Shown here: positions 25,853-33,784 of the stretch, piece by piece
Layout of the letters: each line of letters starts with the position of its first letter
Position numbering within the stretch: position 1 is the first letter of the stretch
Assembly (NCBI GenBank): GCA_021325455.1
Contig: JAJPHD010000015.1
Location: forward strand, 1 to 55,504
Reading direction: 5' to 3'
Length of the DNA stretch: 55,504 bases
Origin: Actinomycetota bacterium
Lineage (GTDB): Bacteria; Actinomycetota; Acidimicrobiia; Acidimicrobiales; JAJPHD01
Program-made: the position numbers and the translations under genes
Notes under the pieces: generated by a model
What the model saw: the letters and a program-made list of their open reading frames with translations, nothing else
The model's database searches: none
Told to the model about the DNA's origin: nothing

Positions 25853-27451
25853 ATGCTGTCGGTCCGGGACCTCGAGGTGGAGGCAGGGGGGACCCCCCTG
25901 CTCTCGGGCGCCACCTTCACCGTCGCCCCCGGGGACACCGTGGGCCTGGTGGGGCGCAACGGCGCCGGCAAGACGACCCTGCTCAGGGTGCTGGCCGGCG
26001 AAGCCCCCCCGACGTCGGGGCTCGTGCTGCGGCGGGGAGCAGTGGGCTACCTGGCCCAGGAGCCCCGTGGCCAGGCCGGCGAGGGGATGAGCGCCCTGGC
26101 CCGGGTGCTGTCGGGGCGGGGCCTGGACGAGGCCGCCACCAGGCTGGAGAAGCTGAGGCTCCAGCTGGAGGAGGACCCGACCGAGGCCAACGTGGCCCGC
26201 TACGCCCGGGCCGAGGAGGCCTTCTCCATCGCCGAGGGCTACCGGGCCGAGGCCGACGCCAACCGCATCCTGGCGGCGCTGGGCCTCGGAGCTGACCGGG
26301 TCGGCCTGCCTCTTTCTGCTCTGTCCGGTGGGGAGCGCCGGCGGGTGGAGCTGGCCAGGATCCTCTTCGCCGGCAGCGACCTGCTGCTCCTCGACGAGCC
26401 CACCAACCACCTGGACGTCGACGCCAAGGCCTGGCTTATGGGTTTCCTGCGTTCCTACCGGGGGGCCCTGGTGGTCGTGAGCCATGATCTGGAGCTGCTG
26501 GACGAGGCCATCACCAGGGTGCTCCATCTGGACCGGGGCCAGGGCACCGGCCAGCTCGTGGAGTACCGGGGCACCTATTCGCAGTACCTGGCGGCCAGGG
26601 CTGCCGACGAGGAGCGCCAGGCCCGGTTGGCGGAGCGCCAGCACGCCGAGATCCACCGCCTGGCCAGCCTGGCCGACAGCATGCGCCACCAGACGGCCAA
26701 GCGGGCCCGCAAGGCCAAGACCTTGGACCACCGGGTGGAGAGGCTGAGGGCGGAGGCCGTGGAGGGCCCCACCCGGGGCCCGTCCTCCCGGGTGCGCTTC
26801 CCGCCTCCGCCCCACGCCGGCCGGGTGGTCCTCGAAGGGGAGGGGCTGTCCAAGGGGTTCGGGTCCCCCCCGTTGTTCCAGGCCCTCGACCTCACCCTGC
26901 AGCGCGGCGAGCGCCTGCTCGTCATGGGCCTGAACGGAGCAGGCAAGACCACCCTCCTGCGCGTCCTGGCCGGGGTGCTCCAGCCCGACGAGGGCACGGT
27001 GCGCCGGGGGCTGGGCGTCTCGGTCGGCTACTACGCCCAGGAGCACGAAGGGATAGTCCCGGGCCGGACGGTCCTCCAGCACCTGATCGACCGCTCGGAC
27101 GCCCCCGAGCACGACCTTCGCTCCCTGGCCGGCATGCTGGGCCTGACCGGCGGGGTGGCCGCCCAGGACGCCGGTACCCTGTCCGGCGGTGAGAAGACGA
27201 AGCTGGCCCTGGCCCAGCTCGTGGGGGGACGCCACAACGTCCTGCTCCTCGACGAGCCGACCAACAATCTGGACCCGGGGTCGAGAGAGGCCGTTGGCCG
27301 GGCCCTGGCGGCCTGGCCCGGCGCCATGGTGGTCGTGAGCCACGACGTGGAGTTCGTGCGGGCCCTGGCCCCGGACCGGGTCCTGCTCATGCCCGACCAG
27401 ACCCTCGACTACTGGAGCGACGACCTGTCGGAGCTGGTGGCCCTGGCCTGA
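25853..27451 (+). CDS. ABC-F family ATPase
   Basis: The 532-residue protein has two ABC ATPase domains and no membrane segments. The first has Walker A GRNGAGKTT (34-42), signature LSGGERRR and Walker B LLLLDEPTNHLD; the second has GLNGAGKTT, TLSGGEKTK and LLLDEPTNNLD. The charged linker between them (roughly residues 235-300) is the P-site tRNA interaction motif region. ABC-F proteins act on the ribosome, as translation factors or antibiotic-resistance proteins; which applies cannot be told. The start ATG 25853 is supported by the -10 box at 25839. Confidence 0.92.
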   Translation: MLSVRDLEVEAGGTPLLSGATFTVAPGDTVGLVGRNGAGKTTLLRVLAGEAPPTSGLVLRRGAVGYLAQEPRGQAGEGMSALARVLSGRGLDEAATRLEKLRLQLEEDPTEANVARYARAEEAFSIAEGYRAEADANRILAALGLGADRVGLPLSALSGGERRRVELARILFAGSDLLLLDEPTNHLDVDAKAWLMGFLRSYRGALVVVSHDLELLDEAITRVLHLDRGQGTGQLVEYRGTYSQYLAARAADEERQARLAERQHAEIHRLASLADSMRHQTAKRARKAKTLDHRVERLRAEAVEGPTRGPSSRVRFPPPPHAGRVVLEGEGLSKGFGSPPLFQALDLTLQRGERLLVMGLNGAGKTTLLRVLAGVLQPDEGTVRRGLGVSVGYYAQEHEGIVPGRTVLQHLIDRSDAPEHDLRSLAGMLGLTGGVAAQDAGTLSGGEKTKLALAQLVGGRHNVLLLDEPTNNLDPGSREAVGRALAAWPGAMVVVSHDVEFVRALAPDRVLLMPDQTLDYWSDDLSELVALA

Positions 27452-27543
27452 TCGATTGGCGGCCCAGCCGACGAGGAGCAGCAGGGGGGCGAAATGGGCC
27501 TCCATCTCGCCCCCGACGTGCTGACCGCTAACGTCTGGTTCCC

Positions 27544-28482
27544 GTGCCTTCCCGCATAGCCGACGGCGTCATCCAGATCGACACCCTGCTCGGGGGCTGG
27601 GAGCGCATGACGGCGGGGTACGTGATAGAGGGGCCGGCCCCTCTGCTGGTGGAGACCGGCAGCCAGAGCTCGGTGACCGCCCTCCTCCGGGCCCTGGGGG
27701 ACCTGGGCATCGGCGCCGGAGACCTGGCCGGGGTGGTCGTCACCCATATCCATCTGGATCACGCCGGCGGGGTGGGTGACGTGGCCAGGGCCTTCCCGGG
27801 AGCGACCGTCTACGTGCACGAGAAGGGAGCCCGGCACCTGGTCGACCCGGGGCGCCTGGTGGCCTCGGCGGCCCGGGTGTACGGGGATCTGCTCGACTCG
27901 CTCTACGGCCGGCTGGAGCCCACGGCGCCCGAGCGGGTCCGGGTCCTTCGAGACGGTGAGGAGATCAGCGTGGGGCCGGGCCGCTCGCTCACCGCCATCG
28001 ACTCCCCCGGCCACGCCAAGCATCACCTGGGCCTGCACGACTCGGTGTCCGGGATCCTCTTTGCCGGCGACGCCGTGGGCGTGCGGCTCCCGGACGCCGG
28101 GGTCCTGCGCCCGGCCGTACCGCCACCGGACTTCGACCTGGAACAGGCCCTGGCGTCACTGCGGCACTTCGCCGCCCGCCGGCCCTCCGGGGTGGCCCTG
28201 GCCCACTACGGCCTGCTGGGCTCGCCCCAGGAGCTGCTGGCCGAGGCGGAGTCCGTCCTGCGGTCGTGGGCCGAGGTGGCCGAGGCGGCCTGGCGAGAGG
28301 GGAGGGACATCGCCCAGGCGCTGGACCACGCCTTCGGAGAGGAGCTGCGCGGGCTGGACCCGGCCATGCGCGACAAGCTGGAGACGCTCAACGGGATCCA
28401 CTCCAACGCCGCCGGGCTGCACCGGTGGCTGGAGACCCACCCGGGTGCTCCCGGTTTGGCCTCGGGGGGTGAGCCCAACTAA
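27544..28482 (+). CDS. MBL-fold metallohydrolase
   Basis: The 312-residue metallo-beta-lactamase-fold protein carries the metal motif THIHLDHAGG (about 72-81), then DSPGHAKHHLG with the next metal His, and ILFAGDAVG with the bridging Asp. The C-terminal helical region (about 220-310) is additional. Related hydrolases act on thioesters or lactones, but no substrate can be given. GTG 27544 follows TAACGT by 9 bases (27529-27534). The cupredoxin gene follows after 11 bases. Confidence 0.85.
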   Translation: MPSRIADGVIQIDTLLGGWERMTAGYVIEGPAPLLVETGSQSSVTALLRALGDLGIGAGDLAGVVVTHIHLDHAGGVGDVARAFPGATVYVHEKGARHLVDPGRLVASAARVYGDLLDSLYGRLEPTAPERVRVLRDGEEISVGPGRSLTAIDSPGHAKHHLGLHDSVSGILFAGDAVGVRLPDAGVLRPAVPPPDFDLEQALASLRHFAARRPSGVALAHYGLLGSPQELLAEAESVLRSWAEVAEAAWREGRDIAQALDHAFGEELRGLDPAMRDKLETLNGIHSNAAGLHRWLETHPGAPGLASGGEPN

Positions 28483-28493
28483 GGATAGGGCTC

Positions 28494-28874
28494 GTGAGAA
28501 GGGTCCTGCGGTTGCTCGGAGGGGCCGGGCTGGTGGCTGGTCTCGGGATGCTCACCTCGGCCTGCGCCTACGGCTACAACGTCCCTGCCGGCATGCACGT
28601 GATCACCAACCCCGCCCACCACCCCAAGGCGGCGGTGGCCGTGGTGCTCGAGCACTTCAGCTTCGGCCCGTCCAAGGTCACGATCAAGCCGGGCCAGACC
28701 GTGGAGTGGATCTGGCGCGACCCGGGCGTCCCCCACAACGTCACCTTCGCCACGTTCCACAGCCAGACCAAGACGGCGGGGACCTTCTACCACACCTTCA
28801 CCAAGCCCGGCGTCTACCCGTACATCTGCACCCTGCACTACAACATGCGGGGTGAGGTGATCGTGAAGCGCTGA
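28494..28874 (+). CDS. Cupredoxin-domain lipoprotein
   Basis: The 126-residue protein has a lipoprotein signal (MRRVLRLLGG...GMLTSAC with Cys24 as the lipidated residue) and a plastocyanin-like domain. The copper ligands of a type 1 site are all present: His81 (GVPHNVTF), Cys112, His115 and Met118 (YICTLHYNM). It should carry electrons, or bind copper, at the outer face of the membrane. It lies 11 bases after the MBL gene and is convergent with the cNMP-binding gene, with only one base between the stop codons. Confidence 0.88.
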   Translation: MRRVLRLLGGAGLVAGLGMLTSACAYGYNVPAGMHVITNPAHHPKAAVAVVLEHFSFGPSKVTIKPGQTVEWIWRDPGVPHNVTFATFHSQTKTAGTFYHTFTKPGVYPYICTLHYNMRGEVIVKR

Positions 28875-28875
28875 G

Positions 28876-29298
28876 CTACAGGAGCGAGTTGCGCTCGGCG
28901 GCCCGGAGCCGTCGGCACAGGACCAGGATGATCTTGTAGGCGATGGTGGGGTGCTCGAGCAGGAGGGGGCGGAAGTAGGAGGCGGGGATGGCGAGCACCT
29001 CCACGGGGGTGTCCGCTATGACGGTGGCCGAGCGAGGCTGCCGGTCGATGGCGGCTATCTCACCCAGGTAGTCGCCCGGGCCGAGCATGCGGATGGTGCG
29101 GTTGCCGCGCTTCACCTTGGCGGTGCCGGAGGTGAGCACGTAGAAGGTCTGGCTGGGTGCTCCCTCCTGGACCAGCACATGGCCCTGGGGAAAGCGTTCC
29201 TGGCGGACCCACTGGTGGACGGCGTTCAGCTCCTTGCGCGAGAGCTCCTCGAACAAGGAGACGCCCTTCAGCAGCTCGAGTTCTTTGGCCTTGGTCAT
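28876..29298 (-). CDS. Cyclic-nucleotide-binding domain protein without HTH
   Basis: The 140-residue protein is a single cNMP-binding domain: beta-roll segments FPQGHVLVQEGAPSQTFYVL, GTAKVKR and the phosphate-binding cassette GEIAAIDRQPRSATV with its Arg. It ends in helices (AYKIILVLCRRLRAAE) where Crp proteins continue into a DNA-binding domain, which is missing here. It may sense a nucleotide and act by protein contact. ATG 29298 follows GAGGAG by a few bases. Confidence 0.85.
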   Translation of the reverse strand: MTKAKELELLKGVSLFEELSRKELNAVHQWVRQERFPQGHVLVQEGAPSQTFYVLTSGTAKVKRGNRTIRMLGPGDYLGEIAAIDRQPRSATVIADTPVEVLAIPASYFRPLLLEHPTIAYKIILVLCRRLRAAERNSLL

Positions 29299-29377
29299 AG
29301 GAGCTCCTCTCGTGACCCGTACACACTAGGCACGAGAGGCACCTGAGGGGTGGAATCGGCCGCTGGTTGCCAGGTGG

Positions 29378-29463
29378 CGGAGGGAGTGGGATTCGAACCC
29401 ACGGTGGGCAGGACCCACAACGGTTTTCGAGACCGCCCGATTCGGCCGCTCTCGCATCCCTCC
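29378..29463 (-). tRNA. tRNA-Ser (anticodon CGA)
   Basis: The minus strand folds as an 86-nt class II tRNA. The acceptor pair is GGAGGGA/TCCCTCC with discriminator G. A GCGAGAGCGGCCGAA-type D arm and anticodon loop CTCGAAA (anticodon CGA, plus-strand 29427-29429) follow, then a long variable arm and T arm GTGGG-TTCGAAT-CCCAC. The anticodon reads UCG. The 3' CCA is not encoded (GCC follows). Confidence 0.93.
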
Positions 29464-29465
29464 TT

Positions 29466-29503
29466 GCAGGTCAGACCATATGACCTGCGCCCCGAGCTGT
29501 CCA
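29466..29503 (-). promoter_or_regulatory. tRNA-Ser promoter spanned by an 8-bp palindrome
   Basis: GCAGGTCA (29466-29473) and TGACCTGC (29481-29488) are perfect inverted repeats around a 7-base centre. On the minus strand the centre holds TATGGT (29480-29475), and TGGACA (29503-29498) lies 17 bases upstream, together a plausible promoter 11 bases before the mature tRNA. The palindrome covers the -10 and initiation region, so it could be an operator. Confidence 0.5.
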
Positions 29504-29690
29504 CCGGCCCCGTTCAGCGCCAGCTCCGGGCCAGGGACAGGCTAGCGGTGGCGCGAGGCACCATGGCCCCGGCGGCGGAGGTGACGGCCGCCGCCTTGGG
29601 CTGCAGAGAAGCTGGGCGCCCCGAACGGTTCCATGCGACTGTGAGGGCGCCATCAAGCTCGCCCAGGTTGCAATGGCCCGCCCCGGAGCA

Positions 29691-30182
29691 TCAGGGCTCG
29701 GCGGAAGCCGGCTGGTCGCCTCCTCGCCGGCTGGCAAAGAAGTGGGAGAGGAGCTTGGAGGCCGGCTCGGCCAGGACCCCAGGGATGACCTCCACCTCGT
29801 GGTTGAGGCGGGGGTCAACGCACAGGTTGTAAAGCGATCCACAGGCCCCCGCCTTGGGGTCGCTGGCCCCGAAGGCCAGACGGCCGACGCGGGCCGCCAC
29901 CAAGGCCCCCGCGCACATGGGGCACGGCTCCAGGGTGACGACGACAGTGGCCTCGGGGCCCAGCCGCCAGGTTCCCAGGGCCTGGGCCGCATCCCGGATG
30001 GCCAGCATCTCGGCATGGGCGGTGGGATCGCCCCGGCGCTCCCGCTCGTTGTGGCGCCGGGCCACCAGTGAGCCGTTGACGAGTACCACTGCCCCGACCG
30101 GCACGTCACCGTGGCCGAGGGCGGCCTCGGCCTCGGCCAGGGCCTCCGTCATGGCGGCGACGATCTCGGGGTCGGTTCTCAC
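29691..30182 (-). CDS. tadA: tRNA adenosine(34) deaminase
   Basis: The 163-residue cytidine/deoxycytidylate-deaminase-fold enzyme converts A34 to inosine in tRNA-Arg(ACG). The zinc site is complete: His56 and the proton-shuttling Glu58 in TAHAEMLAIRDAA, and Cys87/Cys90 in EPCPMCAGAL. HNERERRGDPTAHAE and the FGASDPKAGACGSLYNL segment are specific to TadA. GTG 30182 overlaps the TGA of the MetE-like gene as GTGA. About 225 bases downstream, without any gene, separate it from tRNA-Ser. Confidence 0.92.
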   Translation of the reverse strand: MRTDPEIVAAMTEALAEAEAALGHGDVPVGAVVLVNGSLVARRHNERERRGDPTAHAEMLAIRDAAQALGTWRLGPEATVVVTLEPCPMCAGALVAARVGRLAFGASDPKAGACGSLYNLCVDPRLNHEVEVIPGVLAEPASKLLSHFFASRRGGDQPASAEP

Positions 30183-31186
30183 GGCTCGTCCGGGTCGGTG
30201 AGCGAGCGGGCCACCTCGGCGGCGCGGCGGAGCGCCCCGGTCGCCTGGCTCGGGCTGAGGCTCGACAGCTCGCTCACGGGGGTGACGACCACGAGGCGGG
30301 CCAGGTCCTCGGCGGGCAACCCCAGGCGGCGCCAGAGGTGGCGTGCAGGGGCAGCGAGGTCCCGGGCATCGGCACGGGCGGCGGATAGGGGGACCAGGCC
30401 GAGCAGCAGCCCGAGGCCGTTGTCCAGCGCCTCCCCGAGGTCCTCGTCGGGGAGCTGGCCGGCGGCATCCGCCCCGGTTGCGAGGAAGGCGGCGCCCGCC
30501 CGGCGGATGAGGCTCAAGGGAACCTCGGGGTGGGGGCACCAGACCCCGACATGGGGCCCGGCCGCCTGGGCCAGCGTGGCCAACGTGGCCGTGACCGTCT
30601 GGTCGTCCACGGCGGGCAGGGTCGACCAGCCGCTCGGCGTGGGAACGGCGCCGGCCAGCACGGCGGGGAGGGACGGCTCGTCCAGCTGGACGAGGATATG
30701 GGTGACCCCGGGAAGGCGGTGGCGGAGGTCCTTCAGGTGCTGGGCCAGGCCCTCGGCGAGGGAGGAGGCCAGGTCTCTCCTGGCGCCGGGGTCGGCGAGG
30801 GCCTTGTGGCCGTTCGCCAGCTCGATGCTGGCCGAGAGCGTCCAGGGTCCCACCACCTCGGCCTTCATGACCCCCTCGAAGCCGGCGGCGGCCTCCTCCA
30901 TGGCGTCGAGGTCGCTGGTGAGCAGCTGGCGGGCTCGGGACTCGTCCCTGCTCTCGTGGGGCACGAGGCGCCAGCCCGCAGGCTGGAGGTCCACATGGAG
31001 GTCCACGAGCAGGGCGGCGGTGCGCCCCACGGGGTCGCCGCCCACCCTCCCGGGGAGGAGGGGCAGGTGGGGCAGGGCGGGCAGCTCCCCCATGATGGCG
31101 CGGGCCGCCTCTGCGGGGTCGGTGCCGGGCATGCCACCGAGCCCCGTGGCCGAGGCCGGTGCCCAAGGGAGGCGAGGGGCAGGCAC
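30179..31186 (-). CDS. MetE C-terminal-like (UROD/MetE) protein
   Basis: The 335-residue protein belongs to the actinobacterial methionine synthase-like family: WAPASATGLGGMPGTDPAEAARAI and LPALPHLPLLP at the start, then VVGPWTLSASIEL, HILVQLDEPSLPAVL and VGVWCPHPEVP. Full MetE makes methionine from homocysteine and methyltetrahydrofolate, but this short form lacks the N-terminal half, and the usual zinc-ligand pattern is not obvious, so the reaction is uncertain. GTG 31186 is chosen because TAGGGT (31194-31199, minus strand) lies 7 bases upstream. It is coupled to tadA. Confidence 0.7.
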   Translation of the reverse strand: MPAPRLPWAPASATGLGGMPGTDPAEAARAIMGELPALPHLPLLPGRVGGDPVGRTAALLVDLHVDLQPAGWRLVPHESRDESRARQLLTSDLDAMEEAAAGFEGVMKAEVVGPWTLSASIELANGHKALADPGARRDLASSLAEGLAQHLKDLRHRLPGVTHILVQLDEPSLPAVLAGAVPTPSGWSTLPAVDDQTVTATLATLAQAAGPHVGVWCPHPEVPLSLIRRAGAAFLATGADAAGQLPDEDLGEALDNGLGLLLGLVPLSAARADARDLAAPARHLWRRLGLPAEDLARLVVVTPVSELSSLSPSQATGALRRAAEVARSLTDPDEP

Positions 31187-31329
31187 GGGCTTGACCCTAC
31201 CGAGGCGGCCGCCCATCGCTTGAGGGCAACGCAGCTGCCCGGTGGGGATAGCCTTGTGACCGTACGGGAATACGGAGGAGAGCCGGGTGTTGGCGGGGTC
31301 ATGAGGATGAGACAGAGGCGTTGGCAAGG

Positions 31330-32628
31330 ATGAGCGCCTTGCACACGATCGGGCGGAGCCTGGCCGAGGGCGGTTCCATGTTCTGGGAGACGCTGTGGGC
31401 CCTGGTCCTCGGGTTCACGCTGTCGGGGGCGGTCCAGGCCTTCGTCTCCAAGGCTCAGATGCGGAGGGCCCTAGGCGACCACTCCCCCAAGGTGGTCACC
31501 AGGGCCGCCTCTCTCGGGGCCATCAGCTCCTCGTGCTCGTACGCGGCCAGCGCCATGGCCAAGTCCCTCTTTGCCGGAGGAGCCGACTTCACCTCCTCCA
31601 TGGTCTTCATGTTCGCCTCCACCAACCTCGTGGTCGAGCTGGGCCTGGTGCTCTGGGTGCTGATCGGGTGGCAGTTCGCCCTGGCTGAGTTCGTGGGCGG
31701 GGCCATCATGATCGTCTTGCTGACCCTGCTCCTGCCCCGGGTGGTCCCCCCGGCGGCCCAGGAGCAGGCCCGGCATCGCCTGAGCGGCGGTGGCCGCGAG
31801 GATGACGGCCACGGGCACGGCGAGGGGCAGCAGGGCACCGCAGGGCGGGTCCGCTCCTGGGCCGGCTGGGCCGATGCCGCCGGCTACATGGTGAGCGACC
31901 TCACGATGCTGCGAAGGGAGCTGCTCATCGGCTTCCTGGTGGCCGGCTTCGTGGCGGTCGTGGTCCCCACCTCGGTCTGGCAAGCCTTGTTCGTTACGGG
32001 GCACGGGTTCTGGTCGAGCCTGGAGAACGTCCTCATAGGCCCGTTCCTCGCCATCATCAGCTTCGTGTGCTCGGTGGGCAACGTCCCCCTGGCAGCAGCG
32101 CTGTGGCACGGGGGCATCAGCTTCGGGGGGACGGTGGCCTTCGTCTTCGCCGACCTCGTCACCTTTCCCTTGCTGCTCGTCTACCGCAAGTACTACGGGC
32201 CCGGGCTCACCTGGCGCCTCCTTGGTACGTTCTGGCTGGTCATGAGCGCGGCAGGCCTGGCCACGGAGTACATCTTCAAGGCGGCCGGCCTGGTGCCCCC
32301 CACCCACCCGGCCGTGGTGGCGGCCACCACCTGGCGGTGGAACTACACGACCATCCTCGACCTGATCGCCCTGGCCGTCTTCTGCTTCCTCTACCTCCTC
32401 TACCGCAACCGCGAGCGTCTGGGGGGCGGTGGTGGCTACGCCAAGGACCCCGTGTGCGGGATGCAGGTGGAAACAGCCTCCGCCCCGGCCACCCTGGAGA
32501 TCGGGGGCCGGCAGTGGTGGTTCTGCTCGGATCACTGCGCCGAGTCCTTCCGCTCCCGCGGCGGAGGAGGGCACCTGCCCCCCGGCCCGGACTACTGCCA
32601 CGCTCACGAGGAGGCCCCCTCGCGTTGA
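31330..32628 (+). CDS. Permease (ArsP/DUF318-like) with C-terminal YHS domain
   Basis: The 432-residue membrane protein has two groups of helices of the ArsP/YraQ permease type (SSSCSYAASAMAKSLF in one half, FVCSVGNVPLAAALWHGG in the other, each with a Cys within a helix). A His-rich loop (DDGHGHGEGQQG) joins them. The last 60 residues form a YHS metal-binding domain (DPVCGMQVE, WWFCSDHCAESF). It probably exports a metal, metalloid or organometal. ATG 31330 is preferred; a TTG nine bases earlier is possible. A tiny reading frame beginning at GTG 31256 ends in an ATGA overlap with this start. The ArsR gene overlaps its stop. Confidence 0.82.
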   Translation: MSALHTIGRSLAEGGSMFWETLWALVLGFTLSGAVQAFVSKAQMRRALGDHSPKVVTRAASLGAISSSCSYAASAMAKSLFAGGADFTSSMVFMFASTNLVVELGLVLWVLIGWQFALAEFVGGAIMIVLLTLLLPRVVPPAAQEQARHRLSGGGREDDGHGHGEGQQGTAGRVRSWAGWADAAGYMVSDLTMLRRELLIGFLVAGFVAVVVPTSVWQALFVTGHGFWSSLENVLIGPFLAIISFVCSVGNVPLAAALWHGGISFGGTVAFVFADLVTFPLLLVYRKYYGPGLTWRLLGTFWLVMSAAGLATEYIFKAAGLVPPTHPAVVAATTWRWNYTTILDLIALAVFCFLYLLYRNRERLGGGGGYAKDPVCGMQVETASAPATLEIGGRQWWFCSDHCAESFRSRGGGGHLPPGPDYCHAHEEAPSR

Positions 32629-33020
32629 CCTCTGCCCAGGGCCTGCGCCATGACCACCCGGTGGACCCGGGGCGCGTGGAGCAGGCGCGTGCCCGGCTTC
32701 CTGGCCCCGACGATGTCTCCCGCCTGACCGGGATGCTTTCGCTCCTCTCCGATCCCGTGCGCCTGCAGGTCCTCTACGCCCTGGACGTGGCCGACGAGCT
32801 CTGCGTCGGTGACCTGGCCCTGGCCGTGGGGGCCAACGAGGACCAGGTGAGCTACGCCCTGCGCATCCTGCGTACCGCCGGGCTGGTGGTGACCCGCAAG
32901 GAAGGCCGGGTGGTCTTCAATCGCCTGGCCCCTGACTTCCCTGAGCCGTTCCGGGAGCACTGCCTGCGCCAGCTGGTGAAGCTCACCCGTTCGGTGGGCC
33001 CCGAGGACGAGGGGGGATAG
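32625..33020 (+). CDS. ArsR/SmtB-family metal-responsive regulator
   Basis: The 131-residue protein is an ArsR-type winged helix: LLSDPVRLQVLYALDVADELCVGDLALAVGANEDQVSYALRILRTAGLVVTRKEGRVVFNRL. The ELCVGDL segment holds one Cys where many metal-sensing ArsR proteins carry a CxC pair, so the metal site is not canonical; His residues at the N-terminus (RHDHP) could add ligands. It overlaps the permease stop as TTGA, with GAGGAGG upstream of the TTG start. It probably represses this transporter operon until metal binds. Confidence 0.88.
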   Translation: MTSAQGLRHDHPVDPGRVEQARARLPGPDDVSRLTGMLSLLSDPVRLQVLYALDVADELCVGDLALAVGANEDQVSYALRILRTAGLVVTRKEGRVVFNRLAPDFPEPFREHCLRQLVKLTRSVGPEDEGG

Positions 33021-33049
33021 CCCTCCGGGGCCCTGCGGCCCAGGACCCC

Positions 33050-33433
33050 CTACGCCTCCGCCGCTTGGTCCCGGTGCACGGTGTCGGGCGAGAAGGCCGG
33101 CAAGCACACCGACAGGTAGCGGGCTCCGCCCTCGGCCGGGGTCGAGTACCTCACCCACTCGCCTGCTCTGGCGTGCAGGGCCTGGCCCGCCCTCACCGTG
33201 AGAGGCTCCTCCTCGGTCTCCACCAGGACCTCGCCGGCCAGGACGACCGTGTACTCGTCGAAGTCCGGACGCTGCCCCGGCTCGCTCCACCCGGTGGGGC
33301 TCTCCATGAGGGCAATGGACAGCCCCTCGGCGCCCGTCACCACGCGGCCGATGAACTCCGAGATCCTCTTGGGAGGGTTCCCGGGGGCAGGGATGATGGC
33401 AGGCTCGGCGATCAGGGAGACCATGCCAGACAT
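33050..33433 (-). CDS. Cupin-domain protein
   Basis: The roughly 127-residue single-domain cupin has the two family motifs in weak form: GWSEPGQRPDFDEYTVVLAGEVLVE and QALHARAGEWVRYSTPAEGGARYLSVCLPAF. The usual first His pair is largely absent, so metal binding is doubtful. The substrate is unknown. The start (ATG 33433 or 33424) is uncertain because no SD or -10 box stands out. It converges with the ArsR gene. Confidence 0.7.
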   Translation of the reverse strand: MSGMVSLIAEPAIIPAPGNPPKRISEFIGRVVTGAEGLSIALMESPTGWSEPGQRPDFDEYTVVLAGEVLVETEEEPLTVRAGQALHARAGEWVRYSTPAEGGARYLSVCLPAFSPDTVHRDQAAEA

Positions 33434-33490
33434 TCTGCACGGCCCCGGCCCGGCCTCCGGCCAGCCCCAGCCCCACCCCCACAGGGGTGG

Positions 33491-33578
<88 letters not shown>

Positions 33579-33587
33579 GGCGAGGTC

Positions 33588-33597
33588 AGGCTAACGT
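33588..33597. promoter_or_regulatory. Overlapping divergent -10 boxes, tRNA-Ser(GGA) / SRP RNA
   Basis: Minus strand TAGCCT (33593-33588) lies 9 bases before the tRNA 5' end. Plus strand TAACGT (33592-33597) lies 7 bases before the predicted SRP RNA 5' end. They share two bases, so the two promoters may exclude each other. Confidence 0.5.
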
Positions 33598-33604
33598 GTT
33601 CCCC

Positions 33605-33742
33605 GGGTCCGCCGCCCCGTGCGGTGGCTGGGTCCTGCGCAACGGCAACCCGTGAACCGAGTCAGGGCCGGAAGGCAGCAGCTCTCAGCGGGCGCTCCCG
33701 TGTGCCGCAGTCAGCCTGGCCGCCGCACCGGGTGGCGGGCCC
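33605..33742 (+). ncRNA. ffs: Signal recognition particle RNA (small bacterial SRP RNA)
   Basis: The conserved domain IV is clear: GTCAGG-G-CC-GGAA-GG-CAGCAGC with the GGAA tetraloop at 33670-33673, flanked by CCCG/GCGGG pairs. The long hairpin closes with GTGCGGTGGC (33619-33628) against GCCGCCGCAC (33719-33728), and pairing continues outward from 33605-33617 to 33730-33742. The core of about 110 nt fits a small SRP RNA; the outer 13 pairs may belong to it or to a processing/termination stem. Position just before dnaX is common in actinobacteria. Confidence 0.85.
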
Positions 33743-33770
33743 GCTCTCCGTGACCGTCACCGGCCACGGC

Positions 33771-33776
33771 TAGGCT
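33771..33776 (+). promoter_or_regulatory. Predicted leaderless -10 of dnaX
   Basis: TAGGCT followed by 8 bases and the GTG start at 33785. No SD is present. Confidence 0.45.
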
Positions 33777-33784
33777 GGCGGGCC

